NCBI GenBank assembly: GCA_015657535.1
Contig: JADHZB010002130.1
Span: forward strand, 1 to 57,717
Direction of reading: 5' to 3'
Length of the DNA: 57,717 nt
Source: Nephromyces sp. MM_2019
Lineage: Eukaryota > Apicomplexa > Aconoidasida > Nephromycida
In this document: one piece after another, positions 25,210 through 37,100 of the stretch
Numbering within the stretch: position 1 is the stretch's first letter
Layout: the number at the start of each line of letters is the position of its first letter
Position numbers and translations under genes: made by a program
Notes under the pieces: generated by a model
What the model was told of the DNA's origin: nothing
Database searches by the model: none
What the model saw: only the letters and a program-made list of their open reading frames with translations

Positions 25210-25976
25210 TCTGAGTGTTTTTTAACTGTAGCCAAAAAAACCTAAAAAGATTCCATTGACAGATGCTCTACCCCTATGGGATTTAATCATTCAGAATCCA
25301 ATGCTGAAAGCATAGCACTCCCTCAATACCTGCAATGCATACTTTGTGGCTCTTAGCGAGCAAGGTACTTTGGAAATAAGGTATATTTTAACCAGGCCCT
25401 GCGCGTGGTGGCGCCAAAGTAAGTAGCACAAAAGAAAATTACTGCTTACTGTTGCAGCTAGTGATGAACTAAATGTGCAGTCGCATTTGCTGCTTATATT
25501 CAACAAAGATTTTCATATTTAGGGCACTGCTTAGGAAGCATGCTTTCCAAGAAATTGCACTATGGTGTGGGATTGAATCTCCATGTTAGCAAGGTGCGCT
25601 GCCTCGCAGCGCAGAACCTAAGCTTCATTTAGACAATAGCGCCGCGCCTACGCCACAGTAAATCTTAGCCTAGTCACCTCCTTTGGCTTGATGAAATTAG
25701 ACTGGTCGCGCGGAAGCTTGCCAGATCCTTCTTCAGACTGAGCACTCAGAAGCTTACCAGAACCTTCTCCTGGCTGCTACACAGGACTCCTTGCTAGATG
25801 TACACATATATACTAATCACATCTAGTGTGGTACTAGAATGTGGGCGCGTAAGCCGGCTTCTGGCCGTAATTTCTTTTCAGGATATATCGAGAAAGTAGT
25901 TTTTAAGAAAAAATTTTCGGAAAGCCAAATTAAGGCAGATAAATTTTTTTTGTGAAAGCCATAGATGTTTTACTGC
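25210..25976. other. Spacer with one unassigned - strand exon candidate
   Basis: Between two - strand genes. A - strand stretch near 25498-25453 (reads SSKCDCTFSSSLAAT, followed by a strong gtaagc donor) looks exon-like. It fits phase 2 from the gene upstream only if that gene's stop at 25979-25977 is bypassed by a weak donor. Not assigned. Confidence 0.35.
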
Positions 25977-27444
25977 CTAAAAATGCGTATAAAAATTCCC
26001 GTCAGTACACTGCAGGGTACCTAGCTCTGATTCTACTCCTATCGGGACAACTGCATGGGGCTTCTGGATCGGTGGAAACCAGCTTTGAGATAGAAATTCA
26101 AGGAAATCTAAAGGAATTAGAATCGATTTTCTTGTTAGAGGCGTTAAAACTTGTGCCACCCAGCATTTAAACATGTCATTTTCCATAAAATTGTTTTTTG
26201 ATGGTTCTCGTAAACTGCTTCTCAGCTCACTTGCTTCTGGGGATTTATGGGATTTTAGAGCGCATTCATAATGGCAACGTCGGGATTGGAGCCAGTTAAA
26301 GCTTAAAGTGTTGCTCTCAAAAACTCGAGAAATTGGCAGTTACTCTTCTTTTTGCTTTTACGGCGCTGGTTACTAGTCTTGGATACTTGCCTTGTATAAA
26401 ATTCATAGCTTAACCTAGTTACCGGCTGAAAGTGGTCACCGCACATGCGGAAAATTGCAATTTACTAGCAAGATTACCATGAACAGTTTATTCCTGAACC
26501 CTTCCACGCTCCTCGACATTGTCTGGAGGCTATTATTTTTCGTAACCCCCTTCACGGCGTTCTCAACTTTGGTTCTTGCTAGTTCAGTGATGCCTATCCC
26601 ATTTGGAGTCATCAGCAATGGAAATTCAGTTCTCGAGCCTGGCGCAGTCCCCTGTATTCTAACCCTTTTTACTTCATATTTAGCGGACTGCTGTGAGCGT
26701 ATCTAGAGTGTGTGGTAAGCTAAAAGATTGGCTCACAAGCAGGCTATGAGGAATAATAGGGCTAGAAACTAGCGTTTTATCCATTAACCTCTACGTCAAA
26801 GGATAGATCCAAATACTGTGCAGGGCGCTCAGTTAAGCATTTCAAAGTTGCATTGAGCGCGAAAAATGTTTTAGTTTGATGTATGTTACTCTCAGGGCTG
26901 TAGCTGTTCCCCCTTGGTGATAAGCACAGTAACTTGCTCTCGTTTGTATTTGCGAAGACATTCGAAAATGACATCTCTATTACATTGAAGAAAAGTTACC
27001 ACATAAGCTTTTCTTCCTTTTAGTATTCTTCTTGACTGAAAAACCGCATTGTTCCATATCACGGGTGGATATGACTATTGCACAAAGTCTGCTGCTTATT
27101 CTAAAAGCGAAGCGTATCTGCACGCGCTGTTTCTGAACTTTTATTATCAGGTGGAAACTTTTTTTTCTTTTGAAATGTACAAGTCAAATAGCGACTCCCC
27201 CATTTTTTGATTATAGTATGCCTTGTGATGCTCAATGGGATCCTTTGCTCCGGTTCTAAGAAGGGTGTCCAACGCATTCTATAGTTACCGCGGTATATTT
27301 TCCCGGAATCTTGAGGATTTCTGGAAGGGTAAGAAAGAAAGTGTGAAACCTTCCTATATCTCTTCACCTGAGCTTTGAAATACGCTTCTTAAGCAGCTTT
27401 CCTCTACCAGCTATTACAGAGTGGTTGCTTACTAAATATTCCAT
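25977..27444 (-). CDS. Unknown protein, 263 aa, five exons
   Basis: Coding order: 27444-27433 (ATG exon of four codons), 27367-27289, 26976-26789, 26651-26478, 26315-25977. Signals are good (gtaagc, gtaact, gttaat, gtaatc donors) and the phases join exactly. The last exon is open for 112 codons and ends GNFYTHF with TAG; it starts internally, so a Met-based ORF search sees only part of it. The sequence is mixed polar, with several Cys (LLCLSPRGNSYSPE, ATLKCLTERP, SRRCHYECALKSHK) and no clear signal peptide or membrane helix. The tiny first exon is the weakest part: the real start may lie elsewhere. No family recognised. Confidence 0.5.
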
Positions 27445-27460
27445 GAATGTGTGCTCAGTA

Positions 27461-28060
27461 TTATTTTAGAAGATTTCGGTGTGGAATATGCTTCGAGTGA
27501 ATCATCCTTCTCAAGAATTTTTTTTCAAGCTTGATGCCTCCAGCTTTATATCTCTTTTCGTTACGATTCGACTTTCCGTAGTGATGAAGCTTATGCACAG
27601 GATTATGATATCCTTCAGTGATCTTTTAGGCCTTGGCAGGCGCTTAAAGTCTATAGATAATTCCTAGAGTTGTTCGTAATACTTATGTGAGCACGTCATA
27701 TTTCCTAGCGGCCTGTATACGGTATCCATCAGTGTTATTCTATGGAAGCCTCATTAGGCTATTTCGTCTAGATAGTTTTGTTATTTTGTGGAGAATTTAC
27801 AAATAATTGTCTCGCTAATAATGAGAATATAACTCGCAAAGCTGCAAGGTTGTTTTCTCAAAGTCGAGATTGTATATCATAAGTGACTACCAGTAACAAT
27901 AAAACTCTCATATTAGGCTTTTTATCCCAGTTTGCTCTCTTGAAAAATGAAAAACAGCACGATAGAGTCGCGAACCGTAGCCAAAAGTTCTTTGTGCTCT
28001 ATGCGTCGGTGTGTTGGAATAACATTTTTTATCTGCTTAAGCGGTGGAGACACTGTTTTC
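27461..28060 (-). CDS. Candidate basic protein, C-terminal exons
   Basis: Two exons: 28060-27976 (or to 27961), after acceptor gaatttacag, reads KTVSPPLKQIKNVIPTHRRI; and 27622-27461, 54 codons, reads ITEGYHNPVHKLHHYGKSNR, strongly basic, ending HRNLLK with TAA. They join in phase 0. The upstream part was not resolved; it must end in phase 2. The stop is only 17 bases before the proposed ATG of the next - strand gene, which is unusually tight for this window and leaves open that one of the two models is wrong. Confidence 0.4.
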
Positions 28061-28719
28061 CTGTAAATTCGTTCCAGAAGTTCGTTTTACCTTTCCAATA
28101 TCTAACCCTTTTTCTAAGCTTTAAGTTTCACAAAAGATCACAATTGGTAATAACAGAATGTACGCTACGATGATTCTCGTCTTGTATTCAACAGTAGATT
28201 CATGTTGGCTCATTCGCTTTCAACGAATGAGGTCATACAGGTGATTGTTCGTACTCCTGTTTGTGAACGCACTCCCATTTTGAGCTCTATTCAACAAGGC
28301 ATATTCACACTGTAGGGTTTTTTCACTAATTTTTTCTAAGTGTTGTAAAGGGTCCCTCCTTGAAGCTTTTTCCCTATACGTTTACTGGAAAGAACTTGTA
28401 ATTCGTTAGGATACTTATTTAAAGATTTCCACTAACCTTTTCCAATATTTTATGCGTAATTTACTTAATTTGATGCTCAAAACTATGTATAGGTGATGAA
28501 TAATTTGCCTGACAACTTCTGCGATCATACAATGCGGAGGCCAGATTGAATAATCTACATTTAACCTGTGAAATCATATTTCTGAAGATAGCATACGTTT
28601 TTGCAATTTCTGCATTTCTAATCGGATTCAAAAATTGGTTTTATGTTAGTGAAGCAACTGAAGATGCTTCTCTTTCTTTGTTTAACTAGAAAATCTTCAA
28701 ACTACTTGAGCTCAGAGTT
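28061..28719. other. Divergent region upstream of uL29m
   Basis: Lies between a - strand candidate gene and the possible first exon of uL29m on the + strand. A - strand open stretch near 28313-28227 (acceptor in ccctacag, reads CEYALLNRAQNGSAF) may be another exon of the - strand gene, but it does not fit the needed phase. No other feature. Confidence 0.35.
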
Positions 28720-31126
28720 ATGAGTGATGGTTTTTCTCGTATGTCTGTTTTATTTCTTCTCGGAAATAATGTGCTGTGTCCTCTACACTCTGGATACTTT
28801 CATGCAAACTTGTGTGTGTATTGCAATATCTTGGTAAGAGTAACTGCTTGAATCCGCCTAACTAGAATTGTACCAAATGATTGCTTTCCTGCGTGATTTG
28901 CGTAATATTCGCCAGAGTAAAACGATTTCTTACTGCCTGATGTTTGCATTTAGAGCTTAGTGCTTAGTGTTGAGGGTTTTGGGTTTAGTACTCCTTGGAG
29001 AGTACTAACAATTTCCTGTGTTATATTTTGTTTTATTTTCCCATCATCAACCTGCCTTTACCCTTTTTTTTTCATGTAGTTTACATATATTTCATCACTC
29101 AAACTTCTTCCTCCACACTTTGTATAGGCGGATATGTTGATTCTTCAATTAATGGGTTGCAAAAGAAAAAAAATGTAGTAAGCGGTGTCCCATGGCCTGC
29201 TGCATTACTAGAAAGAAAATCCTTCGATGACCTACACAGACTCTGGCATACCTGTTTGAAGGAAAAGAATTTTCTACTGGGAGAACGCTGGGCAGCATGG
29301 CAGGACAAGTGCCCTATGCCGCAGCCAGGAAGGCTAAAGAAGGTTAAGATTCCCCCAAAATTTGCAGTAAACTTGCTCTTGCGAACCCATTTGCTGTCTC
29401 TATAGAATCGCAATATAAATTTCTTTGCTTGAATTCAAGTTTTTAGATAAAACGACTGAATTATTAGTATAAGCGTCACCCTACTAATATTTGCAATCGC
29501 TCCTATGCTTCGCTGCACACGAGTTCATTGCAAGTGTGCTGCAAGAGTTTTAGATCCAGCAAGCTTTTCCTTGTAATTTTGAAATATTTTTTGCAGGTTA
29601 TTACGCTGAAATATAGCATATAGCAGTCGAACTCTTTTATTTATCCTACTCCTGCTGCCTAAAGCTGTTTGTATATTCCCGACCTCTCTAGATCATGTTT
29701 AGAATTTAGACATTTGATTAGTCAGATAGGGCTCTTTTTGTAGTATTTATGGTATTTTTGTATCAGAAAAAGACATAAATATCTCTGATATAGAAATATT
29801 GATTAAAGATCATTTATGGACTAGAAAAGTTACTAATTATTTTTTTGATGTTAGTGTTCAAAGTTATCGAAGCGACCTGAGTGAGCCTCAAGGCATAATG
29901 GTTTACCCTCTCAAGTTTTCCCATTTCCTTACCAGTCAATCTGTAGGTCAATGTGTGGCTGAATGTTTTAAATCACATCTTTCCAATTTTTTTAATTTGG
30001 TTTGAGCTTCACGAGTATCAGGCTGTTGATATAAGCACTGCTGAAGTGCTGAAGGTTTAAAAGCCCTTTCGATTGGTTTTTTGCCTGCGAAATTGTGTGA
30101 AATTTCATTTTTTCGAGACTTTAAAATATTTTTATAAGCAGAATGTACTTAGGCGAATAAAATTATTATCTAGATTCCACAATTTCTGCTTTTATGCTCT
30201 TTTTCGCATTTTGTTCCTATCTTAGCACTAGGAGAACCGGGGGGATGCTGTCATAACTCGTTTAAGCACCGAAAACTACATAATTGTTAATTTTTTTCCG
30301 CCGTTTACCTAGTTTTTTTTTCTATTGATTTCAGGTTAGATTGACTATGAAGCGAATATTAACGGTCTTGACAAATAGGGAAATTAATCAACAATGTGTC
30401 AGAGCCAAAAAAATACTGGAATTAACCGTAAGAGATTGAAATTGATTCTACGAATGTGAAGTGCTTCTAAAGAATCCTCGCTAGTAGTGCTTTTTTCTCT
30501 TTTCCAGATTTCTGCAAAACGTCACAAGAACAATTTATTAGTGACTTTCAATTTTTACCATTCCGTGCTTTTTCAGGGTATTAATTTTTTTAAGCCAGTT
30601 TTTGTATACTCGCTATTTATTTTGCCTTGATCTATATTATGTGCATTTAATGTGTAGAAAATTATGTTGTATTACACAGGAACACAGGGAAACCTTGGAG
30701 ACTAAGCGATTCCATCTGCAGGAGGCAATTTCTTTGCTTGAACATAAGGTTTCAAGGTGTGTCTCTGCCGCTGAGACGGTATATATTTTGCTCTAAGTAT
30801 GAGCCGCTATTCAATGCTTATTCTTTTATCATATCTTTCTTATTTTCTTCTGCTTTCGCGTTCTTGATACTTAAAGTGTGAGATTTTTCAGCGTTAAAAC
30901 AAGCGAGCATACACACATCCGCCAAAAGTGCTTAGCCAAGTCTTAACCTGAAAGTTTCATTTTGAATAGTTTGGATGACATTCTGATGGTTCTTTGTAAA
31001 CCGTTTTCGTTATGAGCAGCATGGAAAACACATCATCCGTCGCCAAAGCTGCTTGGCTTGTCGAACTGGAAAAATTCAAAAATGAGCTAGAAATGTTACT
31101 AGTTGATCTGGCCCCACTTCGAAAAG
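28720..31126 (+). CDS. Mitochondrial large-subunit ribosomal protein uL29m (MRPL47 type)
   Basis: Family identified from motif order known in MRPL47: a WPAALLERKSFDDLHRLWHT block corresponding to the human KSFEDLHKLWYVLLKERN region, then PMPQPGRLKKVRLTMKRI matching PMPSPERLDKV plus helix 3. uL29m sits at the exit-tunnel side of the mitochondrial large subunit. Exons: 29128-29342, 30335-30427, 30680-30756, 31020-31126, phases 1-0-0-2-1. Beyond the L29 core (about residues 45-135) the C-terminal part is charged and helical. A first exon at 28720-28813 (ATG, reads MSDGFSRMSVLFLLGNN) fits phase through a TGTGTG donor, also used at 30757, and could be a targeting presequence; this is tentative. 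The 3' end is unresolved: phase 1 at 31126 needs one more short exon, or read-through gives 14 more residues and a stop. Confidence 0.85.
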
Positions 31127-31427
31127 GTATTTTTCTTATTTATTTTATATTTCTATATGAATAGTCTGCTTCCCCGCTAATTTTCTTCTATGTTGGTATC
31201 TACTTATCAAGGGTAATTTTATTTTTTGAACATTGCTTAGCGCTACGAGTAGTAGTATAGGGTGCAAGAAGTTGACATTCCAGTTGCGTGTATTTGTGCT
31301 GTTATGATTACTTTATAAACAAGCAGTGAAAACCGCGCAGATTTCAGGAACAGATAGGTGATTTGCTTGTATATTACTACGCAAGGCATAACTGGGCATA
31401 TTAGTATTCATATATAAATCGCAGCCC

Positions 31428-33032
31428 TCAAACGAATAACTCTTTGAGTTTACTACAGAATCCACGAAAAATTTAACCCCGGACTGGAGATATTTGAAGA
31501 AATATTCCGATTTACCCGGGCATATGTCTTGGAAGGTCCAAAATATCCCGGGAATACGAAACAGACGAGCTAAAATAATGAGATTTTATTAACATATAGT
31601 TGGTGAAAATAGAGAGCTATTGCATCCTTGAGACTTGTTCGGAATTAGGAGATTGTGTAGCTATATAACGCCATATGGATTTCTTCCCTCTTGCTTAGCT
31701 TGCTCGAATTACTTTATTTGTATAACTAAGCATCGATATGAATTGGAGAAGCTGCTAGCTGAAGGTGACAATCGATGTTGTCACAACTTCTTTGAACCGT
31801 AAGCCTTTGGATTTTCTGAGTTCTCAGGACCGTATTTAGTATACTTTAGCGCAAATATCATTTGACTCGCTAGTTTACATGAAAAAATGTAAGCAAGATG
31901 TAAATATTATAGTGATAAATATTTAACAAGGTAAATTTTGTGTTAAACCCTCTACTCTTTAACTTTCATTTCTTTCATGATACTCTTGAAAATGCTACTA
32001 AATTTATAGCAGCAGCATGAAATGTTTCAATGCTCTGCTGCTCTATATTCGAGTTGAGCGCACTTATTGAATCATACGCCCGATCGATAGGCTCGGTGAC
32101 AAATTATTGACTGAAGTTTTAGCTGACTTTTACACTTCTGTTTGGAATTTCAAGGCTTTTTTAGCAATCTTGTTGACTCGCTCCAGTGACCATAAATTTC
32201 GTTTATATCACTAGCAAAGCCAAAGCTATGAAAAGATACCTTTTGCGCAACGGCGTAGCTGCTGCTATCGGAGCTGCTAACCTGCGCTCAGACACTTTCA
32301 AAAAGCGTAAAGAAAAAAGAATTGAAGCAAGAAAACCTGTTATTGCTACTAAAAGCGATAATTTTTTGTTTCCGTTATCGATTCTTAGTGAAAATTTATT
32401 GCAGGGCTGTAGCATTTAACAGTTCCAGGTGCTTAGTGATAAGGTATCTCCCTTAGCTAAATTGTTTTATCCACATGGTTATTGCAGCAGGGTAATGATA
32501 GCGACGACATGGGTGTACTGTGAGGCCTTTTTTACAAGATGGATGTTGAATGGTATGAAGTTAAGCGGCTTCTGTTAATTTATGCTTGGTCTATTTTCTT
32601 ATGCTGGCTGCAATAATTAGGATTGCTCTAGTTTTTATCAACACTGTTAATTTACGAGGACTTTAACTTTATAGGAAGTTTGTCGTTCATCGCCATTCGA
32701 TTAAGACTAGTTGATTTCCCAATTTTTGGTTCATCCTATGAGGCATATTCCATATTATTCGCCTCTATAAATAATATCACGCGGTGCATTCTTTGACGGC
32801 TCAATTGAATTTTTTGTTTACATGTCGCTGGGTGCGCTAAATGCGACAGAAACCCTTGCTGCCTTATTTTGCTGGTATAACGTGCCATTAGGCTTAAGGC
32901 TTTGCCGAAAGCTATGAGATGCCCCACTTTGGCATTAAAAAAGATTTTCAAATGAGGCAATATTGTGCTTTGCGAAACGGCGCTCACTTTCCTTCTTGGA
33001 ACAAGGTTCCAAGCTGATTCACAAGAAGCCAT
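31428..33032 (-). CDS. Small single-TM protein, about 97 aa, four exons
   Basis: Unknown. Coding order: 33032-32988 (ATG, MASCESAWNLVPRRK, donor gtgagc), 32406-32240, 31569-31516, 31452-31428 (KLKELFV, TGA). Phases 0-2-2 join exactly. Exon 2 has a hydrophobic helix (LLVAITGFLASILFSL) followed by Arg-rich RFLKVSERR and an Ala-rich stretch. Size, basic N-terminus and one membrane pass would suit a small subunit of a mitochondrial inner-membrane complex (inference only). Exon 1 is open past the donor as a longer ORF to 32736, but the strong donor and phase favour splicing. The gene converges on uL29m. Confidence 0.6.
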
Positions 33033-33510
33033 GAACGCGAGAGAGGGGTAAGCTCCTTTAATCTATAAGTTTGTATGAAACTTCATCCCCCAATGGCATT
33101 CTAACGCTATCTGATGAAATCGAATGCTACTGTATTCGATAAGCGCGCTTCAAATTTTTTGGAAGAATAATTCTTTAACGAATTTGAGGTGTCTTGTATG
33201 TAGTGACTTGCTAGAGATTAAGGCAAAACTACTCATATTTATGCAAGGCAGCACAGATAGGAGTGGAGTTATATCGTAGAATCATGCCCTCAGCACGCGC
33301 ATTCACTGCTAGGTTGGCATAGTTAATAAGGCGTTGAAGACAAGTATTTTTACGTATTATTTCTTATTCAAGAGGAGTATTCCAGAGATTTCCTTGTGAC
33401 CTGCACTTGCTGGAGAAACCGAAAATGAGATCTGCTAGTACCGGCGTAGCATTACCACTTGAAGCGTTGCCATAGCACGCTCTGAACATATCCAGACTAT
33501 TATGACGCAC
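33033..33510. other. Spacer with possible 3' exons of the neighbouring - strand gene
   Basis: The - strand candidate gene at 33511-34039 leaves its last assigned exon in phase 1, so its 3' end should lie here. A short stretch near 33435-33396 (reads ADLIFGFSSKC) fits that phase but then leaves phase 2 with no clear partner. Confidence 0.3.
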
Positions 33511-34039
33511 CGCAATAGTTAAGCAGCACATTATCTCTGGTGCGCGACGATTCTGTTTGCTGAAAGTTGTGTGCTCAAGCTTAGAAATGTACCAGCACGG
33601 TTTACATACCACGTGAATCATCTACTTTTTAAAAAGCAACGCAGTGAGCGGAAGTTCGAATTGCACAGCCACGAAACCAAGCAGTGAGCTATGCTCTTGT
33701 TTTATTTAAAGTAGTTACCTGTATTACCCGGAATGTATGGTCTTGGCGATATGCCAACGTGCATTAAAAGCTCGGAAGCATGTGGTGCCTTCAGTTATCT
33801 GCTAGATGGCCCTAATCAGTAAGACAAATTTCACCCAAAATTACCACTATGGCAAAACTATTTTGTTTGGTAGCATGATTGTGGAGTATCCTTTGTGAAG
33901 CAAGATGTTCTTCAGTCAGGAATCATTAATGACATACTAGTAGCTTTCTTCCCAAAATTATGTACTACCTTGACACAGCCTCAACAAGTGTACCTTGGGT
34001 GCGCTCGTATAATTTATCCACGCTCTGCAGCCTTCTCAT
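33511..34039 (-). CDS. Candidate gene divergent from D2HGDH, 5' exons
   Basis: Coding order: 34039-33994 (ATG, reads MRRLQSVDKLYERTQ), 33909-33835 (HLASQRILHNHATKQNSFAI), 33559-33511 (QTESSRTRDNVLLNYC). Exons 1 and 2 join in phase 1. A 24-nt exon between 2 and 3 (near 33755, DHTFRVIQ) would be needed to restore phase 0 and is speculative. The family is unknown and the 3' end unresolved. The ATG lies only 119 bases from the D2HGDH start, on the other strand. Confidence 0.35.
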
Positions 34040-34158
34040 ACTTGCTCTCAATGTAGGGTACATCGAATTATGAGTTTTAACTTACTTAAAGAATACTTTG
34101 GCGAGCGATAAAATTTAGCAAGACACTACTGTTTCCGTTGCGCTAAAAGTGAATTTGT
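34040..34158. promoter_or_regulatory. Probable bidirectional promoter region
   Basis: A 119-base gap between the - strand candidate ATG at 34039 and the D2HGDH ATG at 34159. If both starts are right, the two genes share their upstream region. No specific motif is claimed. Confidence 0.3.
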
Positions 34159-37100
34159 ATGACCCATTGTAGGCTCCTTGCTGCCATGGCAACTCCATTG
34201 TTTCACGGCGGAAAAGGCTTCCTTAGAAAGGTTATGAGCGGCAACGCAAAGATATCTTCATCTTCTCGAGGTACAAAGACTAGTACCTTAAACCAGAAAA
34301 TATTACCTACATTCTTTACCCCAAAGTTTTCAAGGGATCCATCGTTTAAGACTCTTCAATCGTCTGATAAAGCAGCTTTGAGCAAACTTGTCTCTAGCGC
34401 TCCTGACAGCATACTCGATGATTCCGAGGATGTCATTCCTTTTTGCACAGACTGGCTAAATTTATACAGGTCTGTTCCTCTTCAAACGGATTATCACGCC
34501 AATAGGACCGTAAATGAGGAAGGTCGCCGACTAGATTCTAATGTGTCTTCGCACCCCATGGTGGTGAAACCTTCAAATACAAATGAAGTCTCAAGCATCC
34601 TCAGATATTGCCACTTGAATAAGATTGCGGTTTGCCCCCAAGGAGGAAATACTGGTAATAGTCAGAGAGCACGCGTCAATTGCAGATAATTCACTGTTTT
34701 TTCCAGTTTTCATAGCTCTGGCCTCTAGCTCCCTGAGGGCCTTTGCTTATCAGAATGTCAATTTCTGTAACTTATGTGGAAATTTTGTACCTTTGATCCG
34801 TACTAGCCTATACTCTGAGTGAATGGTCAAAGTCAAGATATTTATTTACAGTATACTTAGTGCAATAGAGAATCATAAAAATGTAAGATATTAACATTAA
34901 AATACTTTTTAATATTGGGGATCATTTTTATGGGTTCAAGAGGAAGATGAATTACCCCGTTGTCAACTGTCTGTATCATTTAAAAGTTCCCAGTGACTCC
35001 TGTCACATAAAAACTTTCCCACTCAAGTCAATTTCTCATTTAATGAAGCGCTCATGTACTACTAATCGTCTGTACTTCAAAGGCGAAAAAAAAAAATTCT
35101 TTTTGTATCCATGACATATTGGGATTTCTATAGCATCTGGATCCACATTTCATCCTTTCAGGCCTTGTTGGGGGCTCGATCCCAGTTTACGATGAGCTTG
35201 TTATCAGCATGAGCAAGATGAGCAAAATCTTAAGTTTTGATACAGATTCCGGCGTCCTTATATGTGAGGCCGGCTGTGTCTTGGAGAGTTTAAATCGCTT
35301 CCTGGCCGCTCAGAAGATAAAATATATGATGCCGCTAGATCTAGGAGCGAAGGGAAGCTGTCAAATAGGAGGAAATGTGAGCACAAATGCTGGTAATAAA
35401 ACGCTTTATGTGAAAACTTTACAAAGCATGCACTTGTGGACGCGTGCGTTTTACAGAAATTCAGTCTTGTGTATTGCAATGTTATAATTTTAAAAAGTTA
35501 CTCTTACTAAAAAAAACTTATAGGTAAAAAGCAAACTCTTATTCCTTAGGTGGTAGCGTTATTGCTATAGATATAGTATCTACTTTTTCCAGGACTATTT
35601 TTAAAATATACAGGAATAACGCTAAAATTATCTATAAGAAAGGAAATTTTATCTTCATTGTGGTCTGCAATACCATTACAATAATATCCTACATACATTC
35701 ATATTTTTTGACGTTTTTAACTACTGTCTTCATGAATAAGATATCGGGAAAGCTTGCCTACAAAGTTGCCTTTTGAGAGAATCACATGTTTGCCGTAAGT
35801 ACGGGGTGCTGCTCATTGTATAAGCCTACTTTTTCTACCCCCATGAATCCCTTTACTGTGCTACTGAATGCAAATTTTTGGAAGCATTTTTCCTGCAAGC
35901 GACTTTTTTTTTACGTCTCAACCCGACTTGCAAATGATGCTTCAGTAATGGCTTTACAAATACTTTCAAATGGTGTTTTTTCGCCAAATTTCATATTCTA
36001 GATGATGAAACTGTGACTGCTTTCAAGGTGGAACTCGATTCTTAAGATATGGTGCGTTAGCTGGAAATGTATTGGGCTTAGAAGTGGTGCTTGCTGATGG
36101 CACTGTTCTGAATAGTCTAAGTAGCCTTCGAAAGGATAACACAGGTATTCCGGCGTGATTTGCGGGTTTATAATTTTGTTTTCAACCTTGTTACTTGAGC
36201 ATTTACACGAGTCACGTTACTGAAGATGGAAGTAGGATCGCTTCTGTGATTTAAATTTATCTTTTTTTAGTGTACACGTCGAATCGATTGGAGTGCACCA
36301 TTTATTATAAATTCTTTAGTTCTTCATGCGGTGAAACACTAGCGAAACCTTCAATTTGGTGCTGCGTATCAACTCATGTGTAGCTGTTTCAAAATACAGC
36401 GATGAGGTGTTCCAATGTTGATTTTCATTTTATTTCAGTGATAAAATAAGAATAAGGGAATATAGTGTGTTTTAATTATACTTTAAGCTTCTCCCATCTA
36501 AAAACTGCTCACCTACTTCTTCAAATTTTTTAGTAAAAGAAAAATCGATATATATGTCTATTTGGCTTAATTACGGCCTGTAAACTGTATCATAGAACCC
36601 TAATCTTGTTTTCCACCCAAATCATTTACTACTTGCTTTTAGGTCAGAAGCTCTATCAGCTATTTATAGGCTCTGAGGGATATATGGGTATCATCACAAA
36701 GGTTGCGATACGGTGTTTTATCGCGCCTACCTCAACGCAGGTTTGCTTGATGAAATGTGATTCTTTCGCCTCAGTATTATCTTCCGCAATGAAAGTCAAA
36801 AAAGATCTTTCCGACATACTCTCTGCTCTTGAATTTTTTGACCAACAATGTCTAACTGCTGTTTTACTTAACATACCGAAAAGCACAAACGTGCTAGACG
36901 TTGATCCCAGTTCCTTCATTAGTTCAGATTCTGTTGGGAAACAATCTCCTCAGTTTTATTTATTAATTGAAACTCATGGGCAAGATCCAGAGATGGATAA
37001 ATCGCGCATTCTTGATCTGATGGAGCGGTTAGTTGAGGATTCAAAAGTAAATGATGGGGTTCTGGCTTTAAGCGATATTCAGGCGGAGCAAATTTGGATG

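Noticed and set aside
32186..32419. + strand ORF with basic translation (KKRKEKRIEARK)
   Set aside because: It is the antisense shadow of the - strand exon 32406-32240, which has a proper acceptor, donor and matching phases with three other exons.
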